A stretch of DNA of 64,000 nt. It comes from a virus. The notes below the pieces were generated by a model. That model made no database searches. It had not been told where the DNA came from and worked only from the letters and a program-made list of their open reading frames with translations. Positions 28,658-38,158 of this stretch are shown piece after piece. The stretch is from IMG/VR virus record IMGVR_UViG_3300046373_000069, positions 1 through 64,000 of that record; one strand, given 5' to 3'. The translations under genes and the position numbers were made by a program. Within the stretch, counting starts at the first letter, position 1. The number at the start of each line of letters is the position of its first letter.

Positions 28658-30172
28658 ATGAAAAAAGATAAGAAAACCTATGGCCCTTGCTCCGAGAAGC
28701 AGCGCCTTGTATTGCAAGACACCACCACAGATGTCATTCTCATGGGAGGTGGCGCTGGCGGGGGCAAGTCCCGAATCTGCTTGACAAAGAACTTAGACGG
28801 AATACGCGATAAGAGCTTCCGATGTGTAATTTTAAGGCGCTACGAGCCTGAACTCAAGCGTCCGGGCGGGCTGATCGATGAGTCGAAGCAAGTCTATCCA
28901 GACTTCACAAAGATTCCCTACAAGACTCAAGCAAAGGTGTGGCAATTCCCGTCAGGTGCAGAAATTTCGTTTAGTGCTATTTCCTGCGACGACGATTTGG
29001 GTTCGTGGCAGGGAAGTCAGCTAACTCGAATTATGGTGGACGAGTGCGCCGATAAATGGACGGAGAAACAGGTTCTTTTCTTGCAATCTCGCCTCCGCAC
29101 AGCGGGTTCCAAGATTCACCCCCAGCTTATTTTGACTTGCAACCCAGACATCAACTCATTCCTCAAAGGGTGGGTAGATTTCTGTTTGGACCCAGATACA
29201 GGCGTGCCAATGCCGGGGACTGAGAATCGCATTCGCTGGTTTTGTGTGGAAGATAACAAAGCTCAGTGGGCAGACAGTCCTGAAGAGTGCTATGAGTTGT
29301 ACGGCCGGCCCAAAGACCTGATTTACGCTCACGGCATGACCGAAGAGCAGATGAACTCTCTAACCGCCGATGAGCGCCTGCGACTGTTCATGCCAAAGAG
29401 TTTCAGGTTCTTTTGCACAAACGTATTTGACAACCCCTACCTTCTTCCTCCAAAGAATAACAGCTACTTGGCGAGTTTGTTGGCACAACCGTATGTTAAC
29501 CAGTTGAAGTTTTTGCACGGTTCATGGACAGCCCGTGAAAGTGGTTCTATGTTCTTTAACCGTGAGTGGACGCCTATTGTTGAAATACCACCTCCCATAG
29601 CTACTCGTTGCCGCGCATGGGACTTCGCCTCTGAGGAAAAGACGAAGACAAACAATCCCGACTGGACTGCTGGCGTCCGAATGAGTCGTGACAAGTTTGG
29701 TATCTACTATGTCGAGGACGTTGTTAGGATTCAGGCCACAACAGACAAAGTGCTCAAAACCGTGGCGCAGACAGCACATGAGGACGGGGCGGCAGACTGT
29801 AGTGTTGTGATCCCTCTCGACCCCGGTGCAGCAGGAAAGTCCGCGGCTTTCTTCTACCGTACCACACTAGCCGAGAATGGCATCCCTTCAAAAATGGCAC
29901 CGACTACAGCGGGCAAAGGTAAGCTTACTCGCTTCCTTCCTTTCTGCTCAATGGCAGAAGCAGGGGCTGTCAGAGTTGTGCGTGGTGACTGGAACGACGC
30001 TTTCTTTAAAGAACTAGAATCGTTCTCTGGCGATCTTAAGTTGCAGAAAACACAAAAGGATGACCAAGTTGATGCTTGCGCTGATGCTTTCACTTCATTG
30101 GCTAAACAGGTAACAATCCCAACATTCTCATTGCCTACGTTCTCAGCCCCGTCACCCGTACCTACAATTTGA
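28658..30172 (+). CDS. terL: Terminase large subunit, 504 aa
   Basis: Motor and nuclease that packages DNA into the prohead. Walker A GGGAGGGKS (30-38), Walker B IMVDE (125-129), a coupling segment LILTCNP (157-163), and the RNase H-like nuclease with D322 (RAWDFASEEK), LDPGA and the C-terminal DDQVDACADAF. Length is normal. The open frame extends upstream to 28361 but crosses the HNH promoter; ATG 28658 has only a weak AAGAAAG site. The 1.2-kb insertion between it and the putative terS is occupied by the tRNA and the antisense HNH gene. Confidence 0.95.
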   Translation: MKKDKKTYGPCSEKQRLVLQDTTTDVILMGGGAGGGKSRICLTKNLDGIRDKSFRCVILRRYEPELKRPGGLIDESKQVYPDFTKIPYKTQAKVWQFPSGAEISFSAISCDDDLGSWQGSQLTRIMVDECADKWTEKQVLFLQSRLRTAGSKIHPQLILTCNPDINSFLKGWVDFCLDPDTGVPMPGTENRIRWFCVEDNKAQWADSPEECYELYGRPKDLIYAHGMTEEQMNSLTADERLRLFMPKSFRFFCTNVFDNPYLLPPKNNSYLASLLAQPYVNQLKFLHGSWTARESGSMFFNREWTPIVEIPPPIATRCRAWDFASEEKTKTNNPDWTAGVRMSRDKFGIYYVEDVVRIQATTDKVLKTVAQTAHEDGAADCSVVIPLDPGAAGKSAAFFYRTTLAENGIPSKMAPTTAGKGKLTRFLPFCSMAEAGAVRVVRGDWNDAFFKELESFSGDLKLQKTQKDDQVDACADAFTSLAKQVTIPTFSLPTFSAPSPVPTI

Positions 30173-30193
30173 AGTTCCTGGCAGAAATAGTTG

Positions 30194-30222
30194 TTGACAA
30201 ACAACCCTCCGTATGCTATAAT
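30194..30222 (+). promoter_or_regulatory. Perfect consensus promoter before portal
   Basis: TTGACA at 30194-30199, 17 bp, TATAAT at 30217-30222 with an extended TGC. Confidence 0.92.
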
Positions 30223-30249
30223 GCTCACATTAACTAAGGAATCAACCTA

Positions 30250-31746
30250 ATGGCTGAAGACTCCAAGACGCCAGAAGGCGCAACCTCCGCTGACGCAGGC
30301 GTTACAATCCCCCGTTTGAAGCTCGGTGAAACTGGCTTCTCTGCGCTTAAAACGCGCAACGGGCAGATTATGGAAGAGGCCAACATCCAGTTCCAGATGC
30401 CTTATCTTGCAAAAGTTATTGCGGATATGTCGTACTCCCCAGCGGTTTCGATCGGTCTTGGCGCTATTAACACCCTTATCAGCCGATCCCAAGTTGCTGT
30501 TGAGCCTGTCACGGGCGAAACCGAAGTCGATAAAGTGCGTCGAGAGTATCTGCTTTCCGTACTGCACGACATGGAGAATTCCTTCCAGAGTACGCTCCAA
30601 AACATCGCCACCTCTAAAGAGTGGGGTCATCAGGTTAGTGAGATTGTACTAGGCCGTCGTCTTTGGAGCAAGGGTTCCAAGCACAATGATGGCCTTATCC
30701 GTATCACGAAGCTTGCACATCGTCCACAAGCTACGCTAGTCAAGTGGAACTACGACGACACAGGCCGCAACCTAGTAAGCGTCAGCCAGAGCATCGCCAA
30801 CGTTGAAAACTCGTACCGCTTTGCCAAGCAAACTGACGAGAATGGTCTGATCGTTATTCCTCGGGAGAAGTTCCTCTTGTTCCGCTCGGATGCAACGTCC
30901 GACAACCCACATGGGGTTTCATGCCTTCGCGCATGTTACCTCGCTTGGAAGCAGTTGACTCTGCTAGAAGAGCACATGTTGCGGGGTGTTGCTAAAGACA
31001 CGTCAGGTATTCCGTTCGCACAACTGCCCGTGAAGTTCTTAGACGCAGCAGCCACGCCAGAAGACAAGGCTGTTTATACCGCGACGAAGACCATCCTTGA
31101 CAATATCTCTGATGGTACTGCCAAGAGCATTGTGTTCCCTATGATGAAGGACGACCAAGGCAACGATATGTTTTCCTTGGACCTGCTGGAACAGAAGGGT
31201 GGAAAAGCCTATGACCTTCCCGGCATCATCAGCCAGCTTCAGGCAAATATTTTATCAGTGCTCAGCGCGAACGCAATCACAATGGGTGCCGACAAGAGCG
31301 GTTCTATGTCGCTTCAGGACTCAGACACCAACATGCTAGCGCTCCGCGTAAGCTTCTTGTTGTCGCAGATTGCTGATACGTTGAACCAGTCGTTAGTTCC
31401 TTTGCTTTGGAAAATGAACGGGTGGGCCACAGATCGTCTCCCGAAGGTAAAGTTCAAGGACATTTCATCCGTCTCGTTGGAAGAGTTTAGCAAGGCAGTA
31501 CAACGCTTGTCTTCAACAAACTGCATGGAAATGACTCGCGCAAATATGAACAAGATTAACGAAGTTATGGGTTTTGAGATCAGGCCAGATGATGAGCCGA
31601 TCAACCCCGACTTGTTCCCCGGCGTCATGGCAGCGATGTCTTCGATGTCTGGCGAGGGTCTTAAGAGTCCGGTTGGTGAGGGCACTCGAAAAGATGCCTT
31701 CGGTAACAAGGACGCTTCCACTCAGAACAACGACAACAAAGGATAA
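30250..31746 (+). CDS. Portal protein, 498 aa
   Basis: Dodecameric ring at the capsid vertex through which DNA passes. The order of segments (SYSPAVSIGLGAINTLIS, WGHQVSEIVLGRR, TKLAHRPQATLVKWNYDDTG, REKFLLFRSDATSDNPHGVS, then a Ser/Gly-rich C terminus) fits the DUF935/Mu gp29-like portal family. It follows terL and precedes the protease and scaffold. AAGGAATC site before ATG 30250. Confidence 0.88.
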   Translation: MAEDSKTPEGATSADAGVTIPRLKLGETGFSALKTRNGQIMEEANIQFQMPYLAKVIADMSYSPAVSIGLGAINTLISRSQVAVEPVTGETEVDKVRREYLLSVLHDMENSFQSTLQNIATSKEWGHQVSEIVLGRRLWSKGSKHNDGLIRITKLAHRPQATLVKWNYDDTGRNLVSVSQSIANVENSYRFAKQTDENGLIVIPREKFLLFRSDATSDNPHGVSCLRACYLAWKQLTLLEEHMLRGVAKDTSGIPFAQLPVKFLDAAATPEDKAVYTATKTILDNISDGTAKSIVFPMMKDDQGNDMFSLDLLEQKGGKAYDLPGIISQLQANILSVLSANAITMGADKSGSMSLQDSDTNMLALRVSFLLSQIADTLNQSLVPLLWKMNGWATDRLPKVKFKDISSVSLEEFSKAVQRLSSTNCMEMTRANMNKINEVMGFEIRPDDEPINPDLFPGVMAAMSSMSGEGLKSPVGEGTRKDAFGNKDASTQNNDNKG

Positions 31747-31749
31747 CAC

Positions 31750-32646
31750 TTGGCTTTTGTATATTGGGTACACCTCCCTGAGCAATCGGACTTTACTTCA
31801 CAAGGCTATGTAGGCGTAACTGCCAGCACTGTAAATCACCGCTTTGCTGCTCACTGTAAGCTGTCGCGCAAGGGTTCTGAAACACACTTTCACCGTGCCC
31901 TTCGTAAGTACGGTATTGAATCTTTTGTTGTAGATACGTTGGTTGAGGGGAGTGTGGAGTATTGCTTCATGGTTGAGAACCAGTTGCGCCCATCCCCGAA
32001 CCTTGGTCTTAACATGGCGATTGGTGGCACTATCTCTCCTATGATTGGGCGAGGCCATAGTGAGGCGACGAAGGGCAAGATATCTGAGAAGTCAAAGCTT
32101 CATAGGCACTCCGACGAAGCCAAAGCTAAAATTGGCGATAAACACCGGGGTAAAAAGGTCTCTGACGCTACCAAGGCACTTCTTTCCAAGTGCAGGCTAG
32201 GTGTTCCAATCACTGACGAGCACAAGGCAAATATCTCTAAGGCACAGATGGGCCGCCGAAATTCTCCAGAGGCCATCGCAAAAACCGCAGCAGGTCTCCG
32301 TGGAAAGCCAAAAACAGAGGCTCACAAGCAGGCTATGTCCGCCGCAAGAAAAGGTGTACCACTAAGCGAAGAGCACTGCAAACGCTTGTCTGAGCGTGCT
32401 ATTGAAGCTGGGCCGTGGAACAACCCGAAGGCAAATAAAGAAGTTTGGCAGAACGCAAAAGACCTCTTCTACTTGTCGCAGATGTACTGTGTCCCGTACA
32501 TCGAAAGACTTACAGGATTTACCAAGTCAAACCTGACAAGTATTTCACGTAAATTTGAGGACGGCTGGGTTCCGGAAGAGGACTCAAAATACCTCGCGTG
32601 GCTCGAAGAATACAACAAACAAAAGGAGTGTCCTAATGGCACATGA
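31750..32646 (+). CDS. GIY-YIG homing endonuclease with NUMOD3 repeats, 298 aa
   Basis: Residues 4-90 are the nuclease (VYWVHLP...GYVGVTAS as the GIY-YIG variant, RFAAHCK, HFHRALRKYG, and E of VENQLRP). Residues 100-220 hold repeated NUMOD3-like DNA-binding motifs of the form GxxHSEATKxKIS, HRGKKVSDATK and GVPITDEHKAN. The C terminus ends in a helical specificity domain. TTG 31750 is the only start with a proper AAGGA site 6 bases away. Its end overlaps the protease start by 11 bp. Paralogue of the 34012 gene. Confidence 0.88.
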   Translation: MAFVYWVHLPEQSDFTSQGYVGVTASTVNHRFAAHCKLSRKGSETHFHRALRKYGIESFVVDTLVEGSVEYCFMVENQLRPSPNLGLNMAIGGTISPMIGRGHSEATKGKISEKSKLHRHSDEAKAKIGDKHRGKKVSDATKALLSKCRLGVPITDEHKANISKAQMGRRNSPEAIAKTAAGLRGKPKTEAHKQAMSAARKGVPLSEEHCKRLSERAIEAGPWNNPKANKEVWQNAKDLFYLSQMYCVPYIERLTGFTKSNLTSISRKFEDGWVPEEDSKYLAWLEEYNKQKECPNGT

Positions 32647-33484
32647 ACTACAGCGCCTAGCGGCCTCTGCATGGGGTGTCCCCCACCTCATCACTCAAGA
32701 GGCATTGTCCCCCATACTCGAATATCTGTCAAGCCGTAACAACGGTGTTTCGCCAGTTTTCGCAGTTGTACAAGACTCCAAGCATGCCCCTAAGAAGGCC
32801 GAAAAGATTGGTGGCGTGGGTGAGATTTTGATTGATGGTGCCTTAACCGCGAAACCGATTAAAGCCGAATGCTCTCCAGAGGGCGTCAGTTATGCCAGCA
32901 TCCTTAGCGAAGCTCGTGATCTTATCAAGATGGGTGTTGACACTATTGTGCTCACCCACTCTTCACCGGGCGGCGAGGCAATGCACGCATTTTCCTGTGC
33001 AGCAACTCTACGGGCGATGTGTGACGAAGCTGGAGTTGAGCTTATTTCATACGTAGACACTTACAGCGCAAGTGCCAGCTACCTTATTGCTTGTGTTGCG
33101 GATATGGTTGTTATGCACCCTGAAGCTAAAGTCGGCTCCATTGGGTGTGTGTGTGCAGTAGCTGATTCAAGCAAAGCTCTCGACATGGCAGGCGTGAAAA
33201 TCCATTACATTGCCAGCACTCCCGGCAAGACCCCATTCAAAAACGATGGAAGTTTTTCCGACAAGTTCCTCGAAGATATGCAGGCAGATGTTACCCGCTT
33301 AGGTAATAACTTCGCCGCGCACGTTCAAACACATACAGGTATCTCCCTTAAGGAAATCGCTGACATGGACGCTAAGATGTTCCATGCAGATGAAGCCCTG
33401 CAAAATGGCCTAGCCAACGCAGTTATGGATCATACCGAATTTGCCAATTGGTTGGCTGACAAAAAGGGAAAGAAAAATGCTTAA
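32636..33484 (+). CDS. S49-family head maturation protease, 282 aa
   Basis: SppA-like Ser protease that processes the prohead. Segments: VLTHSSPGGEAMHAF (oxyanion Gly-Gly), YVDTYSASASYLIACVAD with the catalytic Ser in SASASY, and PEAKVGSIGCVCAVAD. The C-terminal part (210-282) is helical. ATG 32636 has an AAGGAG site. The scaffold gene overlaps the stop, as in lambda C/Nu3-type arrangements, but here as a separate frame. Confidence 0.85.
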   Translation: MAHELQRLAASAWGVPHLITQEALSPILEYLSSRNNGVSPVFAVVQDSKHAPKKAEKIGGVGEILIDGALTAKPIKAECSPEGVSYASILSEARDLIKMGVDTIVLTHSSPGGEAMHAFSCAATLRAMCDEAGVELISYVDTYSASASYLIACVADMVVMHPEAKVGSIGCVCAVADSSKALDMAGVKIHYIASTPGKTPFKNDGSFSDKFLEDMQADVTRLGNNFAAHVQTHTGISLKEIADMDAKMFHADEALQNGLANAVMDHTEFANWLADKKGKKNA

Positions 33485-34010
33485 AGAATATCTGAAAAAG
33501 GTTTTTAACACAGCTCCGGCTGATAACAATGAGGAAGTCACGCAAATGACTGAACAACTAGAGCAGACCATCCCGGCTGCTGATAACACGGCAGTAGCGG
33601 AGATGGTGGCTAAACTGGCTTCCCAAACCGAACAACTCGCAACCCTACAAGCAGAACTGGCATCGCTTGCGACCAAATACGCAGCAGCAGAAGCAGCCCT
33701 CGCAGCCTCCGCAGAAGCGCAATCCATGCTTGTCGCCCAAGCAGCCGCTACCAAGATGGAAGCTCGCACAGCCTCGCTGTCGGCAATCTTGGGCGATGTT
33801 AAAGGTGTTGAGACGGCCACCCTGCTGTCGTCGCTGGACGATGCTGCCTTTGAAGCTGTGCGCGCAAGCTATGCGGCTAATTTTGAAGCAGAGGCAAAGT
33901 CGGAGAAATTCACCGAGATTGGCGTCAGCGCTGAAGCTGTTGCCCCTGTCGAAAAAGACGCAGCAGCCCGCCTCGCCGAGAGCTTTGCCAAGCAATTCGC
34001 ACAGAAGTAA
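33477..34010 (+). CDS. Scaffolding protein, 177 aa
   Basis: Ala/Glu/Gln-rich coiled coil from residue 40 to 100 (AEMVAKLASQTEQLATLQAE onward) with a basic C terminus. Position between protease and decoration/capsid genes, and the coiled-coil composition, identify it as the internal scaffold. ATG 33477 overlaps the protease stop by 8 bp. Confidence 0.75.
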   Translation: MLKEYLKKVFNTAPADNNEEVTQMTEQLEQTIPAADNTAVAEMVAKLASQTEQLATLQAELASLATKYAAAEAALAASAEAQSMLVAQAAATKMEARTASLSAILGDVKGVETATLLSSLDDAAFEAVRASYAANFEAEAKSEKFTEIGVSAEAVAPVEKDAAARLAESFAKQFAQK

Positions 34011-34011
34011 C

Positions 34012-34794
34012 ATGCACAGTAAAAGCTGTGTTTATTGGATTAGAGCGCCGCACCATACAGACATCTTCACTGAAGGTTATGTTGGTGTGAGTGTTAAGGG
34101 CGCTACTAAGCGGTTCCGGGAACATAAGTGTGCTGCTAAAAGTGGTAGCGATCTCCCTGTCCACAACGCCATCAGGAAATACGGTAACGAAATCGTTATT
34201 GAGACTGTCCTGAACGGTGATCCAGAATACTGCTACCTGATGGAGGCCAAACTTAGGCCACACCCTCGTACTGGTTATAACGTATCCGCAGGCGGCGAGT
34301 CTACTAACCTTGGAAGTAAACATACCGTCGAAGCTAAGGCCAAGATGAGCGCTAAGTCTAAGGGCCGCTTCTGCTCTGAGGCCACTAGGAAGCTAATGTC
34401 TGAGCGAAGCAAAGGCAGACGACACACCGAAGAGACTAAAGAGGTGATGCGCCAGAAAGCTAAGGCTCGCGGTATGCCTGCCGAGGTCATCGCCAAAGCA
34501 CGAGAGGTTGTGAAAAACATTCTTCCTTGGGATAGGTCGTCGGCAGATAAAAATATTTGGCTTGCCGCCGAGGAGATTTTCAAGTGCATGACAGACAATC
34601 CAGAGATGGGTACAAGATTGATGAGTCCCTTAGTAGGCTTCAGTTACAGTCAGCTTAGGGTTATTCATAAAAAGATTAAGGCAGGCTGGAATCCTTTAGA
34701 GGATACAGAATGGCTTATTTTCAGCGGTAAGCTTTCACCAGATGCTTCTGGGGATAAGTCGCTTCAAAACGGCAATTCGCCAAATCAATATTAA
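34012..34794 (+). CDS. GIY-YIG homing endonuclease with NUMOD3 repeats, 260 aa
   Basis: Close in design to the 31750 gene: VYWIRAPHHTDIFTEGYVGV, RFREHKC, HNAIRKYG, MEAKLRPHPRTGYN in the nuclease half, followed by motifs GSKHTVEAKAKMS, SEATRKLMSERS and RRHTEETKEVM, then a C-terminal helical domain ending GWNPLED. Inserted one base after the scaffold stop and 17 bp before the decoration gene. Weak ribosome site. Confidence 0.85.
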   Translation: MHSKSCVYWIRAPHHTDIFTEGYVGVSVKGATKRFREHKCAAKSGSDLPVHNAIRKYGNEIVIETVLNGDPEYCYLMEAKLRPHPRTGYNVSAGGESTNLGSKHTVEAKAKMSAKSKGRFCSEATRKLMSERSKGRRHTEETKEVMRQKAKARGMPAEVIAKAREVVKNILPWDRSSADKNIWLAAEEIFKCMTDNPEMGTRLMSPLVGFSYSQLRVIHKKIKAGWNPLEDTEWLIFSGKLSPDASGDKSLQNGNSPNQY

Positions 34795-34811
34795 TATTTA
34801 AAGGAAATAGT

Positions 34812-35228
34812 ATGCCTATCGTAGCTACTGAAAGTATGCATTACTCGAACTTGGTCAAACGTGAGAACGGAGCTGAGTGGGGTCAATGCAAGAAAGTCGT
34901 CACCGTCAATGGTCCAGCCGCCACCCTGCCAATCGGCACCGTGCTCGGCAAAGTTACCGCCACTGGTAAATATCAAGTTGTCGAAGCCACCGCTGTCGAT
35001 GGCTCGCAAGTTGCTGCCGCAGTCGTCGTCGGCAATGCCTTTGGTCAGGCATCCACAACTGTCATGGCTGCTAACACTGACACTAAGTTCCTCGTCCTGT
35101 ATCGCGGTACTTGCGCTGTTTCGGATGCAGCTCTGTCGTTTGGTGCTTCGGTTGATACTCTCGCTGAAAAGCAAGCCGCATACGACCAACTCGCGGCAGT
35201 CGGTATCGACGTTCTGACCACCATCTAA
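34812..35228 (+). CDS. Head decoration protein (lambda D-like), 138 aa
   Basis: Small beta-rich protein with TLPIGTVLGKVTATGKYQVV and a central VAAAVVVGNAF, typical of capsid-stabilising decoration trimers. It lies directly before the major capsid gene. AAGGAAAT site. Confidence 0.8.
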   Translation: MPIVATESMHYSNLVKRENGAEWGQCKKVVTVNGPAATLPIGTVLGKVTATGKYQVVEATAVDGSQVAAAVVVGNAFGQASTTVMAANTDTKFLVLYRGTCAVSDAALSFGASVDTLAEKQAAYDQLAAVGIDVLTTI

Positions 35229-35243
35229 TTCAAGGAAATAATA

Positions 35244-36278
35244 ATGCTTATCCGCAGCCCAATCAATAGCTTCGACACCGTTGACCTGACATCGGCAGTT
35301 CGTAATCTCCCTATTCAATACGGTACGTTCAACCAGCTGGGCATCTTCTCTGAAGAAGGCGTTGCTGGCGACACCGTGATGTTTGAAGAAACCACCCAAG
35401 ACGGCGCTCTGATTGTTGACCGTGTTCGTGGTGAAAAGAATCTGGTTAGTAAGGATGGTAGCCGCAAGCTGCATACCTTCCCGATTCCCCACTTCCCACT
35501 GGACGACCATATCTCGCCTAAAGACCTCGTTGCTAAGTCGGCCTACGACAACTTCAACGAAGTGGAACAACTGGATGCAGTGCGTCAGCGTAAACTGATC
35601 CGTATCCGTCAGAACCACGATTGGACGCTGAACAAAGCCCGCGCTCAAGCTCTGTTCTCGGGCACTGCTTACGCCCCAAGCGGCACTGTCAGCCAAGACT
35701 GGAACATTGAATTCGGTGTTACCCGTGTTGCTGTTGATTTGCTTCTGGGCAGCTCGACCAACGAAGTGCTGGCTCGTATCGAAGACATCATCGTTGCTGT
35801 GCAAAATGGTATGGGTGGCAATGGTGTGTTCACGGGTATTGTCATCCCTTGCGACACAGGTCTCTTCAATAAGCTGATCATTCACCCGTCGGTGAAAGCT
35901 GCGTATGCCTACGCCTCTCAGATGAACAGCGGCGTTGACCCAATGCGTGGCCGTCTGGCTCCGGGTGGCTCGCCGCTGCAACTGGGTCGTGAGTTCTACT
36001 TCGGTGGTGTCACCTTCCGCGAAGTGCGCGATAACTACAACGGTACGAAGATTGTCACCGCTAACGAAGGTGTTGCTGTGCCAACTGGCTCGGACATGTT
36101 CCGCACCTACTTTGCTCCAGCAGAGCGTTTTGGTCTGGTGAACACGAACGGCGAAAAAATGTACGCGTTTGAAACTGCTGCTCAGAACGGCACCAAGATC
36201 GACATCGAGACCGAGAGCAACTTCATCAACGCCCTGCTGCGCCCACAGTCGGTTGTTCGCGTGTTCAGCTCGAACTAA
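35244..36278 (+). CDS. Major capsid protein (lambda E-like), 344 aa
   Basis: Length and layout of the gpE family: N-terminal LIRSPINSFDTVDLTSAV, a middle helical ETTQDGALIVDRVRGEKN, VMPGG-type loop replaced by FTGIVIPCDTGLF, then RLAPGGSPLQLGREFYFGGVTF and a C-terminal beta segment. HK97 fold expected. Strong AAGGAAAT site; followed by a terminator, consistent with high expression. Confidence 0.9.
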   Translation: MLIRSPINSFDTVDLTSAVRNLPIQYGTFNQLGIFSEEGVAGDTVMFEETTQDGALIVDRVRGEKNLVSKDGSRKLHTFPIPHFPLDDHISPKDLVAKSAYDNFNEVEQLDAVRQRKLIRIRQNHDWTLNKARAQALFSGTAYAPSGTVSQDWNIEFGVTRVAVDLLLGSSTNEVLARIEDIIVAVQNGMGGNGVFTGIVIPCDTGLFNKLIIHPSVKAAYAYASQMNSGVDPMRGRLAPGGSPLQLGREFYFGGVTFREVRDNYNGTKIVTANEGVAVPTGSDMFRTYFAPAERFGLVNTNGEKMYAFETAAQNGTKIDIETESNFINALLRPQSVVRVFSSN

Positions 36279-36325
36279 TAAGTTTAAGACTCCTCTAGAG
36301 CAATCTAGCCAGTCTCTTTAACTCT

Positions 36326-36366
36326 GCAACCTCCTTCCATCTAGTTTGGTGGGAGGTTGTTTTATT
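36326..36366 (+). terminator. Intrinsic terminator after capsid
   Basis: AACCTCC pairs with GGGAGGTT (about 36328-36358) followed by TGTTTTATT. Confidence 0.75.
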
Positions 36367-36404
36367 AAGGGGATTTCACAGGTATTAACCAACAAGGACA
36401 ACAA

Positions 36405-37367
36405 ATGGCAACCACAATAGCAAGCGTATGGGGTTTGAACGAGAAGGGCGAGATTGTAGCTACACCGGGCACTGGCAGCAATAACGTTGTAGGTTATGTT
36501 AATCAGGATGGTGTTCCGCTTGACGAGAGTGGGAAGCTTGTTGTAGCGGGTCTTGGAGGGGTATCGAAGTACGTCCCGCACATCTCCCAGTATGAACGTG
36601 CCCTAGTTTTCCCACAAATCCGGCAAGCGAATGCAGTTAAAGGTTTTAGCCGGAATATCAATGATGCGCAATATGTGGGTGCAATTACTGACGCAGAAGT
36701 TTATGACACTGAGATTGGGGCGTTATCCGTTGGTCAGGCTACCAGTAAAGCTCTAGCCTTCCCGTGGGGTAAGATGCTGTGGGACTTGGCAGCAGGCGAA
36801 TCCCTACTGGTGCAAGCGCGCGTGAAAACTGTTGCAGCCACTACTAGCAGTAATGTCTTGTTTGGAAACTCGGACGCCACTTACGAAGGTTTCGGCTTGG
36901 TGCTTTACGGCCCAACGCACGCAACGCAAGCTGGGCGATTGCTGTTCAACTTCAAGGCGAACGGAACCGCAGCGCAGGCTATCCAGTCACAGCCAGTCGT
37001 AGTCTCGGGTGCGACCGTTGCGGGTCAAGTCCTGCCAACCGACACCTACCTGAATATCACACTCCACATCGACGGAGCCACGCGCAAGCTTGATGTGTGG
37101 ACAAACTGCCAATCTAGTATCAACGCTGGGCAGGCACTGAATGCCGGAGGCACGATCCCGTCAACGAAACATAATTTTGGACTTGGATACATCCCAACCG
37201 ACGATGGGTTTACAGCAACTACAGCTAAAGCTGCTAGGTTCCAAGCTTTCCGAATGGCAGTGCTCCCGGCTGGCTTGAAATTCATCAATCCCGGTTTGCT
37301 TGACTGGCAATTTAACGTCAATCCGTACCGCCTCTTTAACGATACAGACTATGTGGGAGCCGTGTAA
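36405..37367 (+). CDS. Lectin-like (LamG/concanavalin-type) virion protein, 320 aa
   Basis: Residues 130-310 alternate short beta strands with patterns GFGLVLYGPTHATQAGRLLFNF, YLNITLHIDGATRKLDVWTN and a C-terminal RFQAFRMAVLPAG, typical of a jelly-roll LamG/concanavalin domain. The N terminus (1-110) looks like an attachment domain. Its TAATG overlap with the SGNH gene suggests a pair acting together. Probably binds carbohydrate on the virion surface. No family membership could be proven. Confidence 0.6.
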   Translation: MATTIASVWGLNEKGEIVATPGTGSNNVVGYVNQDGVPLDESGKLVVAGLGGVSKYVPHISQYERALVFPQIRQANAVKGFSRNINDAQYVGAITDAEVYDTEIGALSVGQATSKALAFPWGKMLWDLAAGESLLVQARVKTVAATTSSNVLFGNSDATYEGFGLVLYGPTHATQAGRLLFNFKANGTAAQAIQSQPVVVSGATVAGQVLPTDTYLNITLHIDGATRKLDVWTNCQSSINAGQALNAGGTIPSTKHNFGLGYIPTDDGFTATTAKAARFQAFRMAVLPAGLKFINPGLLDWQFNVNPYRLFNDTDYVGAV

Positions 37368-38158
37368 TGGCACAGCGTAAAATTGCACTTGTAATTGGAT
37401 ATGGACAATCTAACGAGCGAGGTACTGGTGTAGCCCCTCGCCGCACTGCTGGCAGCGCCATCACTAACACTGACACCGCAAATAACGTGCGCCACACGTC
37501 TGTCTTTGGGCAAGCTAACGTTAGCCTTACCACCACTGCGCCTTATGTAGAGCCGTGCTCGATGTTTCAAAAACTCTCAGAGCATATTGCTCTTGAAACG
37601 GGCTGGTGCGTCGAAGTCGTCAACACGGCCAAGGGCGGAACTGCCGCCACAGACTCTTGGTGTGGGTGGGATACTGCCAATGGAAGAATTAAATCGCAAG
37701 GTGATGCTGGGTATGACCCTAGCGGGTATATTGCAGGATTTGTGAATGCTGTCAGTGCAGCAGTTGTACAGGGTTACGAGGTTTGGACTATCACAGCGGG
37801 CCATCAACAAGATATTGTGAACCTCAACCGGACGGCTGCACAAGTTATCCCGGCATCTGTACACATCCAACAAAGAGCACTGGCAGCAGGAGCCTCTAAG
37901 GTTATCGTGGGTAAAACTCCAAGGTGGATCGGTAGCCCGAAAGCTTCTGAGTGGGACGCAGGCGGTCTTATACACCAAATCGCAGACGGGGTAATCGCCA
38001 GTATTCCCGGAGCTATTGCAGGGGCCGATTTGTCCGGTAATGTAGACACCCAGCTCTGTGCAAATGATGACTTCCCTTATGTCCACCTAAACCATGCGGG
38101 CGTGTGTTGGGCTGCTGAAAAGTGGCTGAACGCCATCAAGGCCGCAAAACTGATCTAA
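37367..38158 (+). CDS. SGNH/GDSL hydrolase (sialate O-acetylesterase-like), 263 aa
   Basis: Carbohydrate esterase fold. Block I GYGQSNERG with S15, block II NTAKGGTA (86-93) with Gly90/91, block III-like TAGHQQD (143-149), and block V DDFPYVHLNHAG with D235 and H240/H243. It probably removes acetyl groups from host surface polysaccharide during adsorption. It directly follows the lectin-like gene and precedes a truncated homing endonuclease. Confidence 0.75.
   Translation: MAQRKIALVIGYGQSNERGTGVAPRRTAGSAITNTDTANNVRHTSVFGQANVSLTTTAPYVEPCSMFQKLSEHIALETGWCVEVVNTAKGGTAATDSWCGWDTANGRIKSQGDAGYDPSGYIAGFVNAVSAAVVQGYEVWTITAGHQQDIVNLNRTAAQVIPASVHIQQRALAAGASKVIVGKTPRWIGSPKASEWDAGGLIHQIADGVIASIPGAIAGADLSGNVDTQLCANDDFPYVHLNHAGVCWAAEKWLNAIKAAKLI

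Noticed and set aside
27008-29000. Group I intron splitting the terminase region
   Set aside because: TerL is complete from its own ATG and no conserved intron core sequences were seen; the homing endonucleases are free-standing.
34791-35981. 396-aa ORF on the minus strand
   Set aside because: It lies wholly antisense to the decoration and capsid genes and results from their codon bias; no ribosome site and the opposite strand proteins are clearly real.
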